Part shown: piece by piece, positions 36,701-44,734 of the stretch
Numbering within the stretch: the stretch's first letter is position 1
How the letters are laid out: every line of letters begins with the position of its first letter
Position numbers and translations under genes: made by a program
The notes under the pieces: generated by a model
The model's database searches: none
What the model was told of the DNA's origin: nothing
What the model saw: only the letters and a program-made list of their open reading frames with translations
Source of the DNA: Branchiostoma lanceolatum
Taxonomy: Eukaryota > Chordata > Leptocardii > Amphioxiformes > Branchiostomatidae
DNA length: 64,000 nucleotides
Assembly (NCBI RefSeq): GCF_035083965.1
Contig: NC_089737.1
Span: 16,035,529 to 16,099,528 of the forward strand
Direction: 5' to 3'

Positions 36701-39700
36701 GGGGGAGCTGAGACTGCGGGAACAGAAACAGGAGGACATCAAAATAAACTCAAAGCACGCTTAAGTCTTGCACAAATGACAATTTCTGCATTAAAACCAG
36801 CTGGCCACTTTTGGTGGTTCCTTGAATTCTTTTTCTCATTGAAGCCCTAAAAATCCTGTCTATCTAACTTCTAAATGCTTAGTGCCCACGTTTTTAATGT
36901 GATCATTTTCTCCAAGTTTCTTGAAATGATAAGTTACAAACAGAAAGAATACAATTTCAATCAAGTTATCAACTAGAAAAGAACCATTCAAGAGAATGCA
37001 TCATTCTGTTACAGATTTAAATTGAGGATTAAAATCAACTTGTCATAGAAGTTTCCAGAATTGATCACAGCAAAACTAATTATAGGTATACGCTAATCAA
37101 GAGTCAAGGTAAATTAAACTGCTTCTAATCATACAATACTTTTGGAAAATATATATAGATGCCTTCTTGCTCCAAAATAAGACTGTGACATCGGCCCGGA
37201 GAAGGGGTGCGTACTTTATTCAGGTTTTCTCATTTTACGTTTCAAAGTCGCGAATTTGCCTGGAACTTTGTCCGAAGCGTACTTTAATTAGGGTGCATAC
37301 TCTAATCGAGAAAATAGGGTAGTATTACAATGATTTTAAAATCCACAACACAGTTTGTTTACATAACCGAAATACATTATACATGCTGTATCAGTGTATG
37401 CTTATGTAGGAGCCTGTATGTAATGTAGGTCATCTTTGTTGATACAACTAACCAGCTAGCTCCTAATTCAGAGTTATCAAGTTTTATCTTCTACCTGTGG
37501 CACCTAGAAGCTCACCTGTCTCTCACCTGTCCAAAGGTAGTCAGGAAGTGAAGGTCACTCACTGGTAAATCTAAGTATTCTAACCTGGAAACAGAGCTGC
37601 TACTTACAACCACTGTGGGGCCAGTTTGACCTCAGGTCATTGGGCTGTTCCACTCCACATGAGGGGTGTGCTCCATGGGTCTTACATGATAAAGCTGTAC
37701 AAGTTGTGTAACAGTTGTGCAACAGGCCAAAGATGTCATGGGAAGAGAACTATTTAGGTGTTAAGAACTCAGAAGGTGGCAAATAATGGCCAAACATGAA
37801 GAGGGCTTAATCCTGCGAAACTAAAGCCCTCTCACTGAGTCTCAGCTGCAATCTTATTCAATGAGTGACTGAAAAACAACAAACTACCTGTCTGCACAAG
37901 TGAATTACAGTCATACACCTGGAGGAGACAACAAATGCACGTAGACATACCTTCAAATATCTTAAGAAACAGTCACAATCTTAAGAAGCTGACCGTAGGT
38001 CCTCACACGCAGGACGTAAAGAAGCAACAAACAACAGGTGGTTGTGTAAGGGTCATGTGACCTTCCTGATCAAGGTCGCGACCCTACATGACCCGACCGG
38101 GTCCAAATGACTGACAGGAAAATTTATTTTCCAATTTCTTCACTCAAGAAAATCGTATTTCTTAAAAACCTATCCATTCACAACTTGATACTTCTAATAA
38201 CTCCATACTGTTATCTACGAAACAACAACAAAGAGTTCCAAGGGAATGTTATTGTAGTATCATAAGTATCAACAGATTAAACCCACACCCCTTCTCTACC
38301 ATGGTAAAGTCCAGGCTTATCATGTCCCTGAGAGTTCAGCTACCCCAGGTAAACACAATCAGCGGATTAAGAGGTGAAAGGTCGGTGGAAGCAAAGCGGG
38401 TGATCGCACACGAGTGTTTACTGGTAAGTATAACTATAATAATGTTGTACTAAGTAATTTTCCTATATAGAATGCAATCTCATGGGAATATACTTCTCCA
38501 ATACATAAGGTTGCTAAGTATACTAATAGAAATGCACTCTATTTGTTAAAATCACTAACTAATAGTATTCTAATAGAATTGCACTCTAAAATTCATTAAA
38601 ATTTCTAGGTACATGTGCATGTACATTCAGTAAAATTACTGTTGGCATACTAGCTAATGGCACCGGCTGTATGGAAGACTCAGTGTTTCTTTAACAGGGC
38701 TCGAAATTCAGTTTTGGAAATAGGTGCACTGGTGCACCCAACCCAAAAAATTAGGTGCACAGAAAGAAATTTGGGTGCACAACATAGAATAAAGTTGAAT
38801 GTCAGCAAAACATAATTACAAAGTTTAACGCTCTTAAGAACTTCAATCTGAACATTGTGATACATCAAGTACAACAAAAGGTTTTATTATTTTTTCTGAT
38901 ACTTTTTCAAGAATATTCTGTATACTTACTGTACAATAGTATCCTTATCCTATAGCTTACAAAAATATCTAGGTGCACTGGTGCACCCACTGTCAAAAAT
39001 TAGGTGCACAGCTCTAATTTTGGGTGCACACAGGTGCACATGCACCCACTATTTCCAGCCCTGTTTAACCTTCAGCCTGCTAAGGTAGCTGTTTGGTATC
39101 ACTGAAATGCACCTGCATGCAGGCGAGTAGCACAGTCTCCTAGCTCCCGGGAATCAAACCCGGGCCCGACAGGTCACGAACCAAGGCATTTACCACATTA
39201 GGCTAAAAGGTCCAGACCAGTTTAATAGACTGGTCGGTAATTATAAGTGGCACTTGAACCATACTGTTGCATTATGCCGTAACTTACCAGCCGAGTAAAT
39301 CAAACAAACAAACAAACAAGGCGTTACCCCATGCTGGCATACAAGCCTGCCCATACTGGGCCAAAGACATAGTTACGTATTGCACGTAACTTCATATTCT
39401 CCTTCCCCGAAAAAAAACACACACAAAAAAGGCTTACCCCATGCTTGCGTACAGACTCGCCCATACCGGACCGAAGACGTACTTCGGAGGCGTCCACCAA
39501 GGCTTCTTTACCTCCGTGTCGTACCACACCATATTTTCCTTTCCCGCGAAGGAGCCTCCGAACCCCCCCACGATGGGATGGAACGTTCCTATGACCTTTG
39601 GCAGCCAGGTTGGGGCCATGGTGAAGTAGTTGTAGTGGCGGTACAAGTCGTATCCAGTAATTAATTATCTATACTGCTGTGGGGGTCCGTGACACAGTGT

Positions 39701-39966
39701 TGGGCAGCAGTCAGCTACGAGTCTTCGCAACTATTAAAGGGAGAGAGAGAAAATGTATAAAGTAATCTTAACATGGCTTACCCCATGCTAGCGTACAGGC
39801 CAGTCCAGACGGGTGGGAACAGGTAGTTTGGGGGCGTCCACCACGGCTTCTTGACCTGCGTGTCGTACCATTTCATGGAGTCCTTCCCCTGGACCAGTGA
39901 GCTGCCGGCGACGCCGATGAGGGGGTGAAGCGTGCCGAGGATGGGGGGGAGCCAGGAGGGAGCCAT
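21556..39966 (-). CDS. TSPO: Translocator protein (TspO/MBR family) with clustered alternative first exons
   Basis: TSPO is a five-helix outer mitochondrial membrane protein that binds cholesterol and porphyrins. Exon 3 is 21556-21729 ([19 protein letters not shown] to NNPSKKVD and TAG). Exon 2 is 23641-23779 ([13 protein letters not shown] to [13 protein letters not shown]). Exon 1 most 5' is 39782-39966 ([18 protein letters not shown] to [12 protein letters not shown]). 185+139+174 nt gives 165 residues, near the 169 of human TSPO, in phase. Family hallmarks: WYDT...[15 protein letters not shown] loop, [12 protein letters not shown], and a C-terminal LPYLGW. The CRAC-like end reads LTFWIWR, with Phe/Trp where mammals have Tyr. 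Four more intact first exons (39438-39619, 36503-36690, 32987-33165, 28992-29185) end in the same phase and could each splice to exon 2. Only one exon 2/3 pair is present, so alternative promoters or first exons are inferred. Confidence 0.9.
21740..21975. repeat. ATCA-type simple repeat
   Basis: Degenerate CAATCAATATATCAATC units, upstream of TSPO exon 3 in the transcribed (minus) sense. Confidence 0.9.
22301..23640 (-). repeat. Array of 15 truncated TSPO exon-2 ends with splice donors
   Basis: On the minus strand each 82-94 bp unit contains GCATGGACTCC...TTCTTCGGCTGGCACAAGCTCGGACTG, i.e. the last 13 codons of exon 2 ([13 protein letters not shown]), then its GTGAGG donor, then a TTTG-rich stretch of intron. 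Fifteen copies (starts near 22301, 22386, 22476, 22569, 22658, 22746, 22836, 22928, 23021, 23111, 23203, 23291, 23391, 23483 and 23559) lie downstream of the true exon 2 in the direction of transcription. Unit length varies through the AAAC tetranucleotide run. Coding bases are nearly unchanged among copies. Confidence 0.95.
23641..23779 (-). CDS. TSPO: TSPO exon 2
   Basis: Acceptor ACCCACAG, phase 2 in, phase 0 out, donor CTG|GTGAGG. Encodes helix 2 and helix 3 starts: [40 protein letters not shown]. It is the only full exon 2 in the window. Confidence 0.93.
23970..24245 (-). pseudogene. Fragments of TSPO exon 2 5' end with acceptor
   Basis: On the minus strand CTTGCAG|GTATGCGTCTTACCTGG at 24013 and downstream recalls the exon-2 start (YASYLV), then diverges to a stop. 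Weaker copies lie near 24131-24156 and 24221-24242. These are acceptor-side tandem copies placed upstream of exon 2. Confidence 0.65.
25002..25090 (+). repeat. SINE-tail-like repeat (GGGTACCTGACTT family)
   Basis: TACCCTTGGAAAAGGCACTTAACAC, then CACTCCACTCAGGTG and AAAATGGGTACCTGACTT. The same order recurs at 26195-26285, and the end recurs at 44502-44530. This is a dispersed family, probably SINE-derived. Confidence 0.6.
25120..25280 (+). repeat. Dispersed repeat, second copy at 59205-59340
   Basis: Both copies share TTTAAGCTTAC-like start, GAAATTT(G/T)TGTC(C/A)GTCCC, then AATTTCCATCC and GGACGGGTCC-type end. No coding potential. Confidence 0.55.
25440..26160 (+). repeat. Tandem repeat, about 180 bp x 4, with tRNA-like segment
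   Basis: Four units with CTGTAAGTGAATTACAAATGTCAC, GAAATGTAAATGTC, GTTTGGTGTTCGCATTAAGG and CCCAGTTAAGGCTTCACCAG. Each unit ends in a stretch such as TAGCTAGGTTAGCGGACTCG followed by GGTTTCGATAAC, reminiscent of A and B boxes of tRNA-derived SINEs. The tRNA resemblance is weak. Confidence 0.7.
26180..26285 (+). repeat. SINE-tail-like repeat, copy 2
   Basis: GTGCCCTTGGGAAAAGCACTTTAAC, CACTCCACCCAGGTG, AATGGGTACCTGACTTCGG: parallel to 25002-25090. Confidence 0.6.
26690..26890 (+). repeat. Dispersed repeat, inverted copy at 61836-62050
   Basis: GGGGATGGCCACTTTGACAG, GTGCTCTAAAGCCACTCTAA and CACATTTGCATGGCTG all recur, reverse-complemented, at 61836-62050, with only scattered differences. The left part is rich in GGTAC motifs. 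Confidence 0.85.
28992..29185 (-). CDS. TSPO: Divergent candidate TSPO first exon
   Basis: The minus strand reads [23 protein letters not shown], then [22 protein letters not shown] and SSG before a GTGAGA donor. Length is 194 nt, ending in phase 2 exactly like the other TSPO first exons. The WY...L..PKW.P...VF pattern matches the helix 1 and loop of TSPO. The region corresponding to [12 protein letters not shown] is heavily changed ([12 protein letters not shown]), so function is doubtful. It could be a decaying copy or a specialised isoform. Confidence 0.6.
29186..32986. other. TSPO intron/intergenic stretch, little seen
   Basis: Three short copies of CAG(C/G)ACTAAGGACAGAA occur at 29440-29460, 29565-29582 and 30160-30176. 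Short AAGACATTGAAATAA repeats lie at 29960-30060, and a (TA) run at 30520-30544. A dispersed element with GGCATAACACACCAGC sits at 30555-30585. No exon is supported; an open frame at 32410-32682 shows no recognisable domain. Confidence 0.4.
32987..33165 (-). CDS. TSPO: Candidate TSPO first exon (vertebrate-like)
   Basis: Encodes [20 protein letters not shown], then [25 protein letters not shown] and GMG, with donor ATGGG|GTGGGT in phase 2. [22 protein letters not shown] is closer to vertebrate TSPO (WYAGLxKPxWxPP) than the other first exons here. An upstream in-frame ATG (33183) would add six residues. It is the intact first exon nearest exon 2 after the divergent one at 28992. Confidence 0.82.
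33166..35257. other. Short degenerate repeats, no exon seen
   Basis: Several degenerate copies of CAGGAATAGCAARAYGGGATG with CCACTAAGGACCAGACTTAGGG occur between 33190 and 33800, a loose tandem repeat. The rest is AT-rich and featureless. Confidence 0.5.
35258..36440 (-). repeat. Array of truncated TSPO exon-1 3' halves with donors (about 354-bp period)
   Basis: Minus-strand copies end in ALYTAMG-type sequence plus a GTAAGC donor at 35258-35390 (open, but no start), 35612-35748 (in-frame stop after RTW), 35964-36072 (internal deletion) and 36166-36283 (frameshifted). Between them lie mini-copies of only about 40 bp (35493-35531, 35846-35884, 36385-36422) with the last codons and a GTAAGA donor. 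All derive from the end of the first exon at 36503-36690. The truncation point is shared (VGFGGAVI...). Confidence 0.88.
36503..36690 (-). CDS. TSPO: Candidate TSPO first exon
   Basis: [62 protein letters not shown]; donor ATGGG|GTAAGC, phase 2, 188 nt. Intact, with start codon. It is the parent of the truncated array on its 3' side. Confidence 0.85.
36691..38694. other. Intronic/intergenic, nothing recognised
   Basis: AT-rich unique-looking sequence. No exon or clear repeat was found, apart from a GGGTGCGTACTTTATTCAGG / CGTACTTTAATTAGGGTGC pair near 37205-37310. Confidence 0.4.
38695..39063. mobile_element. hAT-like miniature element
   Basis: Begins CAGGGCTCGAAATTCAG and ends with the inverse CAGGGCTGGAAATAG. 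Subterminal GTGCAC(C/T) motifs (AGGTGCACTGGTGCACCC) are repeated at both ends. TTTAA flanks both sides. Terminal CAGGG and dense subterminal repeats suit hAT-type MITEs. No transposase. Confidence 0.6.
39115..39200 (-). repeat. tRNA-derived SINE-like head
   Basis: Minus strand: TAGCCTAATGTGGTAAATGC (A-box-like) and about 35 bases on GGGTTTGATTCCCGGGAGC (B-box-like). A cloverleaf-like GC arm, GCCCGGGTTTGATTCCCGGG, is seen. It lacks a full acceptor stem, so it is not called a tRNA gene. Confidence 0.5.
39328..39410 (-). pseudogene. Fragment of a TSPO first exon
   Basis: Minus strand encodes GKENMK, a scrambled middle, then [16 protein letters not shown] and a GTAACG donor. It derives from the adjacent 39438-39619 exon (GKENMV...[16 protein letters not shown]) but has lost the WYDT...PWW segment and the start. 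Confidence 0.75.
39438..39619 (-). CDS. TSPO: Candidate TSPO first exon
   Basis: [20 protein letters not shown], then [20 protein letters not shown] and [11 protein letters not shown]; donor ATGGG|GTAAGC, phase 2, 182 nt, intact. It is about 160 bp 3' of the most distal first exon and clearly a tandem duplicate of it. Confidence 0.87.
39782..39966 (-). CDS. TSPO: Most distal candidate TSPO first exon
   Basis: [20 protein letters not shown] through [19 protein letters not shown] to ASMG; donor ATGGG|GTAAGC, phase 2, 185 nt. Its first codons and 5' flank are the source of the 145-bp array to its right. Confidence 0.87.
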
Positions 39967-41570
39967 GGTGCGCAACACTGGACAAACACACAAGTGCAGA
40001 AACAGGGGGAGTTCAGGCAAGGCCTGCCTCAGTGCATTGGTACTAAGCCGTGGTGATTACAGAAGGGAATTCTAGCTTGTTACTATATATACTAAGCCAG
40101 GAGGGGGCCATGGTGCTCAACACTGGGAAAACACACAAGTGCAGAAACAGGGGGAGTTCAGGCAAGACCTGCCTCAGTGCATTGGTACTAAGCCGTGGTG
40201 ATTACAGAAGGGAATTTTAGCTTGTTTCTATATATACTAAGCCAGGAGGGGGCCATGGTGCTCAACACTGGACAAACACACAAGTGCAGAAACAGGGAGA
40301 GTTCAGGCAAGGCCTGCCTCAGTGCATTGGTACTAAGCCGTGGTGATTACAGAAGGGAATTTTAGCTTGTTTCTATATATACTAAGCCAGGAGGGGGCCA
40401 TGGTGCTCAACACTGGACAAACACACAAGTGCAGAAACAGGGAGAGTTCAGGCAAGGCCTGCCTCAGTGCATTGGTACTAAGCCGTGGTGATTACAGAAG
40501 GGAATTTTAGCTTGTTTCTATATATACTAAGCCAGGAGGGGGCCATGGTGCTCAACACTGGACAAACACACAAGTGCAGAAACAGGGAGAGTTCAGGCAA
40601 GGCCTGCCTCAGTGCATTGGTACTAAGCCATGGTGATTACAGAAGGGAATTCTAGCTTGTTATTATATATACTAAGCCAGGAGGGGGCCATGGTGCTCAA
40701 CACTGGACAAAGACACAGGTGCAGAAACAGGGAGAGTTCAGGCAAGGCCTGCCTCAGTGCATTGGTACTAAGCCATGGTGATTACAGAAGGGAATTCTAG
40801 CTTGTTATTATATATACTAAGCCAGGAGGGGACCATGGTGCTCAACACTGGACAAAGACACAGGTGCAGAAACAGGGGGAGTTCAGGCAAGGCCTGCCTC
40901 AGTGCATTGGTACTAAGCCGTGTTGATTACAGAAGGGAATTTTAGCTTGTTTCTATATATACTAAGCCAGGAGGGGGCCATGGTGCTCAACACTGGGAAA
41001 ACACACAAGTGCAGAAACAGGGAGAGTTCAGGCAAGGCCTGCCTCAGTGCATTGGTACTAAGCCGTGTTGATTACAGAAGGGAATTTTAGCTTGTTTCTA
41101 TATATACTAAGCCAGGAGGGGACCATGGTGCTCAACACTGGGAAAACACACAAGTGCAGAAACAGGGAGAGTTCAGGCAAGGCCTGCCTCAGTGCATTGG
41201 TACTAAGCCGTGTTGATTACAGAAGGGAATTTTAGCTTGTTTCTATATATACTAAGCCAGGAGGGGACCATGGTGCTCAACACTGGGAAAACACACAAGT
41301 GCAGAAACAGGGGGAGTTCAGGCAAGGCCTGCCTCAGTGCATTGGTACCAAGCCGTGTTGATTACAGAAGGGAATTTTAGCTTGTTTCTATATATACTAA
41401 GCCAGGAGGGGACCATGGTGCTCAACACTGGACAAAGACACAGGTGCAGAAACAGGGAGAGTTCAGGCAAGGCCTGCCTCAGTGCATTGGTACTAAGCCG
41501 TGGTGATTACAGAAGGGAATTTTAGCTTGTTTCTATATATACTAAGCCATGAGGGGACCATCATTATCAG
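39967..41570 (-). repeat. 145-bp array carrying the TSPO start codon region
   Basis: About ten units. On the minus strand each has CAACACTGGACAAACACACA-type flank, then CACCATGGCCCCCTCCTGG (MAPSW, or MVPSW in some units), then CTTAGTATATATAGAAACAAG and TTCTGTAATCACCACGGC. Each unit repeats 5' leader plus the first five codons of the 39782-39966 exon. In all but the real exon the frame then runs into unrelated sequence and a stop. It lies upstream of the gene, where its promoter would be. Confidence 0.92.
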
Positions 41571-41625
41571 GTGCTCAAACCTGAGACACACAGGTTCAGA
41601 AACAGGGAGTTCAGGCAAGGCCTTT

Positions 41626-42527
41626 CTGGGGTTTGCGGATTTGATGGGGTGGTCTACAGGGGTGGGCTAGTGGGGTGGGCTACCTCAGCATCTACCCTTT
41701 CTGGACCTCAAGGCTGTGCATGGGGGTTTGGCCTCTTACGGAATTTCCTTGAAGAGGATCTGGGTCAAGCTGTGGGTGGGCTAGAGGGAAGGTAACAGCT
41801 GATCATATGGCAGGTGGGGGGGGATACATGTAGGTGCACCAAGACTGGTAGAAAAGCCATTTATCATAAACAAACTTCTAAGTACTCAGTATACAATTAG
41901 GATTTTAGGGAAGAGGTACAAGGGGAAATAAACTGGAAGTTGCATAGGACAGCTAGGGAATGAGAAAGCCTTTGTTTGACAAAATTCAAAACTTATGTCT
42001 CACATTCAGACTAGAATGTACCTGAATGCATGTGCTTGCATACAATGTACAATGTATTTGTGGTTATGTGTGTCAGTGTGCATGAGCGTGGGTTGGAATG
42101 TTTTATAAGTGTGTGTGTTTGTACAATGTAAAGTGTTGCTTTTGTTGCTCATTTCTTTTTTGTAGCCACAATGCTACTGTCCTGTTGGCCTGACTGAGCA
42201 GTATATAAAGGAACAGAGAACATAGTCCTCCATGTTTAAAAATCTAAAACTGGGGATAACAAACTCCTGCAGGATGTAAATGTATGCAGTATGCTCATTG
42301 CCCACCTCCACCCCCCACTGTAGCATCCCCAAAGCAATATGATCCTTCAGCAAAATAAAGCATTCTTTCCGGCCCTCCCACAGAGTGACCCATCTTTTCC
42401 TCAAGGAAATTCCATTCAATGCTAAACCCCCATGCACAGCCTTGAGGTCCAGAAAGGGTAGATGCTGAGGTAGCCCACCCCACTAGCCCACCCCTGTAGA
42501 CCACCCCATCGAATCCGCAACCCCCCC
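41626..42527. mobile_element. Fold-back element with about 170-bp inverted arms
   Basis: The left arm (about 41628-41800) has GATGGGGTGGTCTACAGGGG, TGGGGTGGGCTACCTCAGC and CAAGGCTGTGCATGGGGG. The right arm (about 42355-42522) is its near-perfect inverse. TTTCTG adjoins both ends. The outside sequence on either side resembles the interrupted 145-bp unit (GGCAAGGCC on the left, GTGCATTGG on the right), so the element seems inserted into that array. No transposase in the 550-bp middle. Confidence 0.7.
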
Positions 42528-42629
42528 TTTCTGTGCATTGGTAGGGAACAACTCACCTAAGTGAGAACTACACTGGACATTGACTGAACAATACTGGACA
42601 GACACACAGGGGCAGAAACAGGGACTGGG

Positions 42630-42845
42630 GAGAATTCGTTCGTTCTTTCATTCATTCATTCATTCATTCATAGACTGGGGAGAGTTCATTCATTCATTCA
42701 TTCATTCATTCATTCATTCATTCAGAGACTGGGGAGAGTTCTTTCTTTCATTCATTCATGCATTCATTCATGCATTCATTCATTCAGAGACTGGGGAGAG
42801 TTCTTTCATTCATTCATCATTCATTCATTCATTCATTTATTCAAG
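42630..42845 (+). repeat. (ATTC)n compound microsatellite
   Basis: Four blocks of CATTCATTCATT separated by AGACTGGGGAGAGTTC, itself a remnant of the neighbouring unit. Confidence 0.95.
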
Positions 42846-44734
42846 GCCTACCTGTCTGTGAATGGTAGAGAACAACTCAACTCACTGGGAAGAATATTGT
42901 ACTTAGTTAAAAGTAGATTAGAGTAGCTCCTTTCAGCCAATGGTTTTCAAGTTTGCAGTGAACTGTGAAGATCTATAGAGGTCACTGTGAACACTGTGAA
43001 CAATATTGCATCGCTAATATTTCAACATCTACAGTAATGCTTCAGCGAATGCTCAGTGGTCTGCGTAAAATCTTGCAAAACAAGTACTATAGCCTCCTGA
43101 GTCCATTTTTCATTGAGGTAAAAACCTTTTTGTGCAATACTACAAAGCCAGGGCAAAATACATTTTCTTTAGAATAAGATAAAGAATTAAATCTTCTGAA
43201 TCTGATACGATTAAAACCAAGGAGGTTATTTCAACCTCCTTGGAAATACCATTCGCAGACTAGACAAACAGAAAATGAAATATTTTTAAAAAAACTGCGT
43301 ATACAGACGTAATCGGGTTATATAACAACATGCGTATACACAATTGCATAAACTAGTACTGTCCTTGGCTACAAATTACAATGGGTACATTTTTGTCATT
43401 TTGGCGTTGTCAATCCACATTTCTCACGCTATATTGTTTTAACTGCATATATTTGGTTCTTACAGGTTAAATTCTTACCTGTATTACTTCTCTGCCGCAC
43501 AGGCTGACGAGATACGCAGTTCTCAGAAAACGATGATAGAACTTGTTTGCATCCAAGTGGAAATGTATAGTTAGGCGAGAATACTATGTGAGGGAGGTTT
43601 TTTTTTTAATACGATTTCAGTAAAGGTTCAATAAATAATAGCACGAGCGTAAAATATGCATTTATAAATCCTGATGATAGATCTTAGGTTTTAGTTAGGT
43701 TTGAAGAAAAATATAATATTAAACTAAGAATAGGTACAATCGCCCCTCAGTTGTTAAAGTGGTATATCTTGATAACCTTTCACCCTTAAGATTATACCAC
43801 TATAAATGCGGGGTGAAGGAAATGTGAATATCCTCCAAAACTGTTAGAATGTTGTGAAAATTTCCACAAACGTAAAAGATAATACGTACATTATAATTAT
43901 TCCATAATCAATATTAAATCATTTACGACACAAGAAAGATGGTAACTATCTTAATATTAATAATAATATTGACATACCTGCTATTAGAATGGGTACTGCC
44001 TGACTTCACTTCCGGGTTTGCCTGTCACGAGGCCAAGGTTGTTGTGTACGTGGCTGTCTCCTCGTAGTGTTCGGTGAGCTTGTGGTGTGAGTTCAAGGTT
44101 CTTGCGTCATAAGTGTTTCTCAGCTGTGTTGTCTAAGATCTGTACTTTTTCTCTGTTCATGGCAAATATACAAATGTAACGTTAACGGGTTCCTTTCTCA
44201 GTACTGAAGTGGTCTTGTACATGTCTTCGTCAGCATGTCTTACATTTTTCTGAAGCCATGATCAAAAGAACTTTTCATGATGGCCGTTCATCATCCATAA
44301 GGCTGCGGTGCGATGGGGCTGTTCTTTGTACTTTACCGTGCCCCTAGGGGATGTTTCTACTGTTTGTGTCTTGTCTGTATGTGTGTCTTTCTACATTCCA
44401 CGATGTATGCAATTTTAAAATCCCACCTGTCAAAACTTTGCAGCAAATTATACAGATTCATGCTAAAACAGCAAATACACACCTACGTATGTTAATCCAA
44501 ATGGGTACCTGACTTCAGTTGGGGAGATAAAAGGCGGTAGAACTTAGAAGGAGAGGGTTGAGCTCTGCCCTTGTATACAGTGTGCCCTACAATATGTAGA
44601 CACAGTGGATAATAACCTACATGTACTCCCCATACAGCCTCAAAAAGGCTAGGAGGCTACCTTTACTTTTTTATGTACCTTGAAACCATTTAATTTTTAT
44701 TTTTCGCAGCTTTAAGAGATCAGAAGTTGGACCA
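42846..44734. other. Intergenic region upstream of NME6
   Basis: No coding exon. A small hairpin, CCAAGGAGGTT / AACCTCCTTGG, lies at 43219-43244. A SINE-tail-like GGGTACCTGACTTCAGTTGGGG is at 44502-44523. The NME6 leader exon or promoter probably lies near 43980-44110, and an acceptor TTTCGCAG at about 44702-44709 precedes the start codon. Confidence 0.45.
43980..44110 (+). promoter_or_regulatory. Candidate NME6 promoter
   Basis: CACTTCCGG (44007-44015) is an ETS-type site common in housekeeping promoters. Local GC content rises here. On the other strand AGCAG|GTATGT at about 43975-43983 could be a splice donor of a leader exon of the divergent TSPO gene. Both points are inference from motifs only. 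Confidence 0.3.

Noticed and set aside
39115..39200. Possible tRNA gene on the minus strand
   Set aside because: A- and B-box-like sequences are present but no complete acceptor stem or convincing anticodon arm; better explained as a tRNA-derived SINE.
41571..42504. Matching open frames (VYRGGLVGWATSAS...) on opposite strands
   Set aside because: They are the two inverted arms of the fold-back element read in the same sense; no start context or domain.
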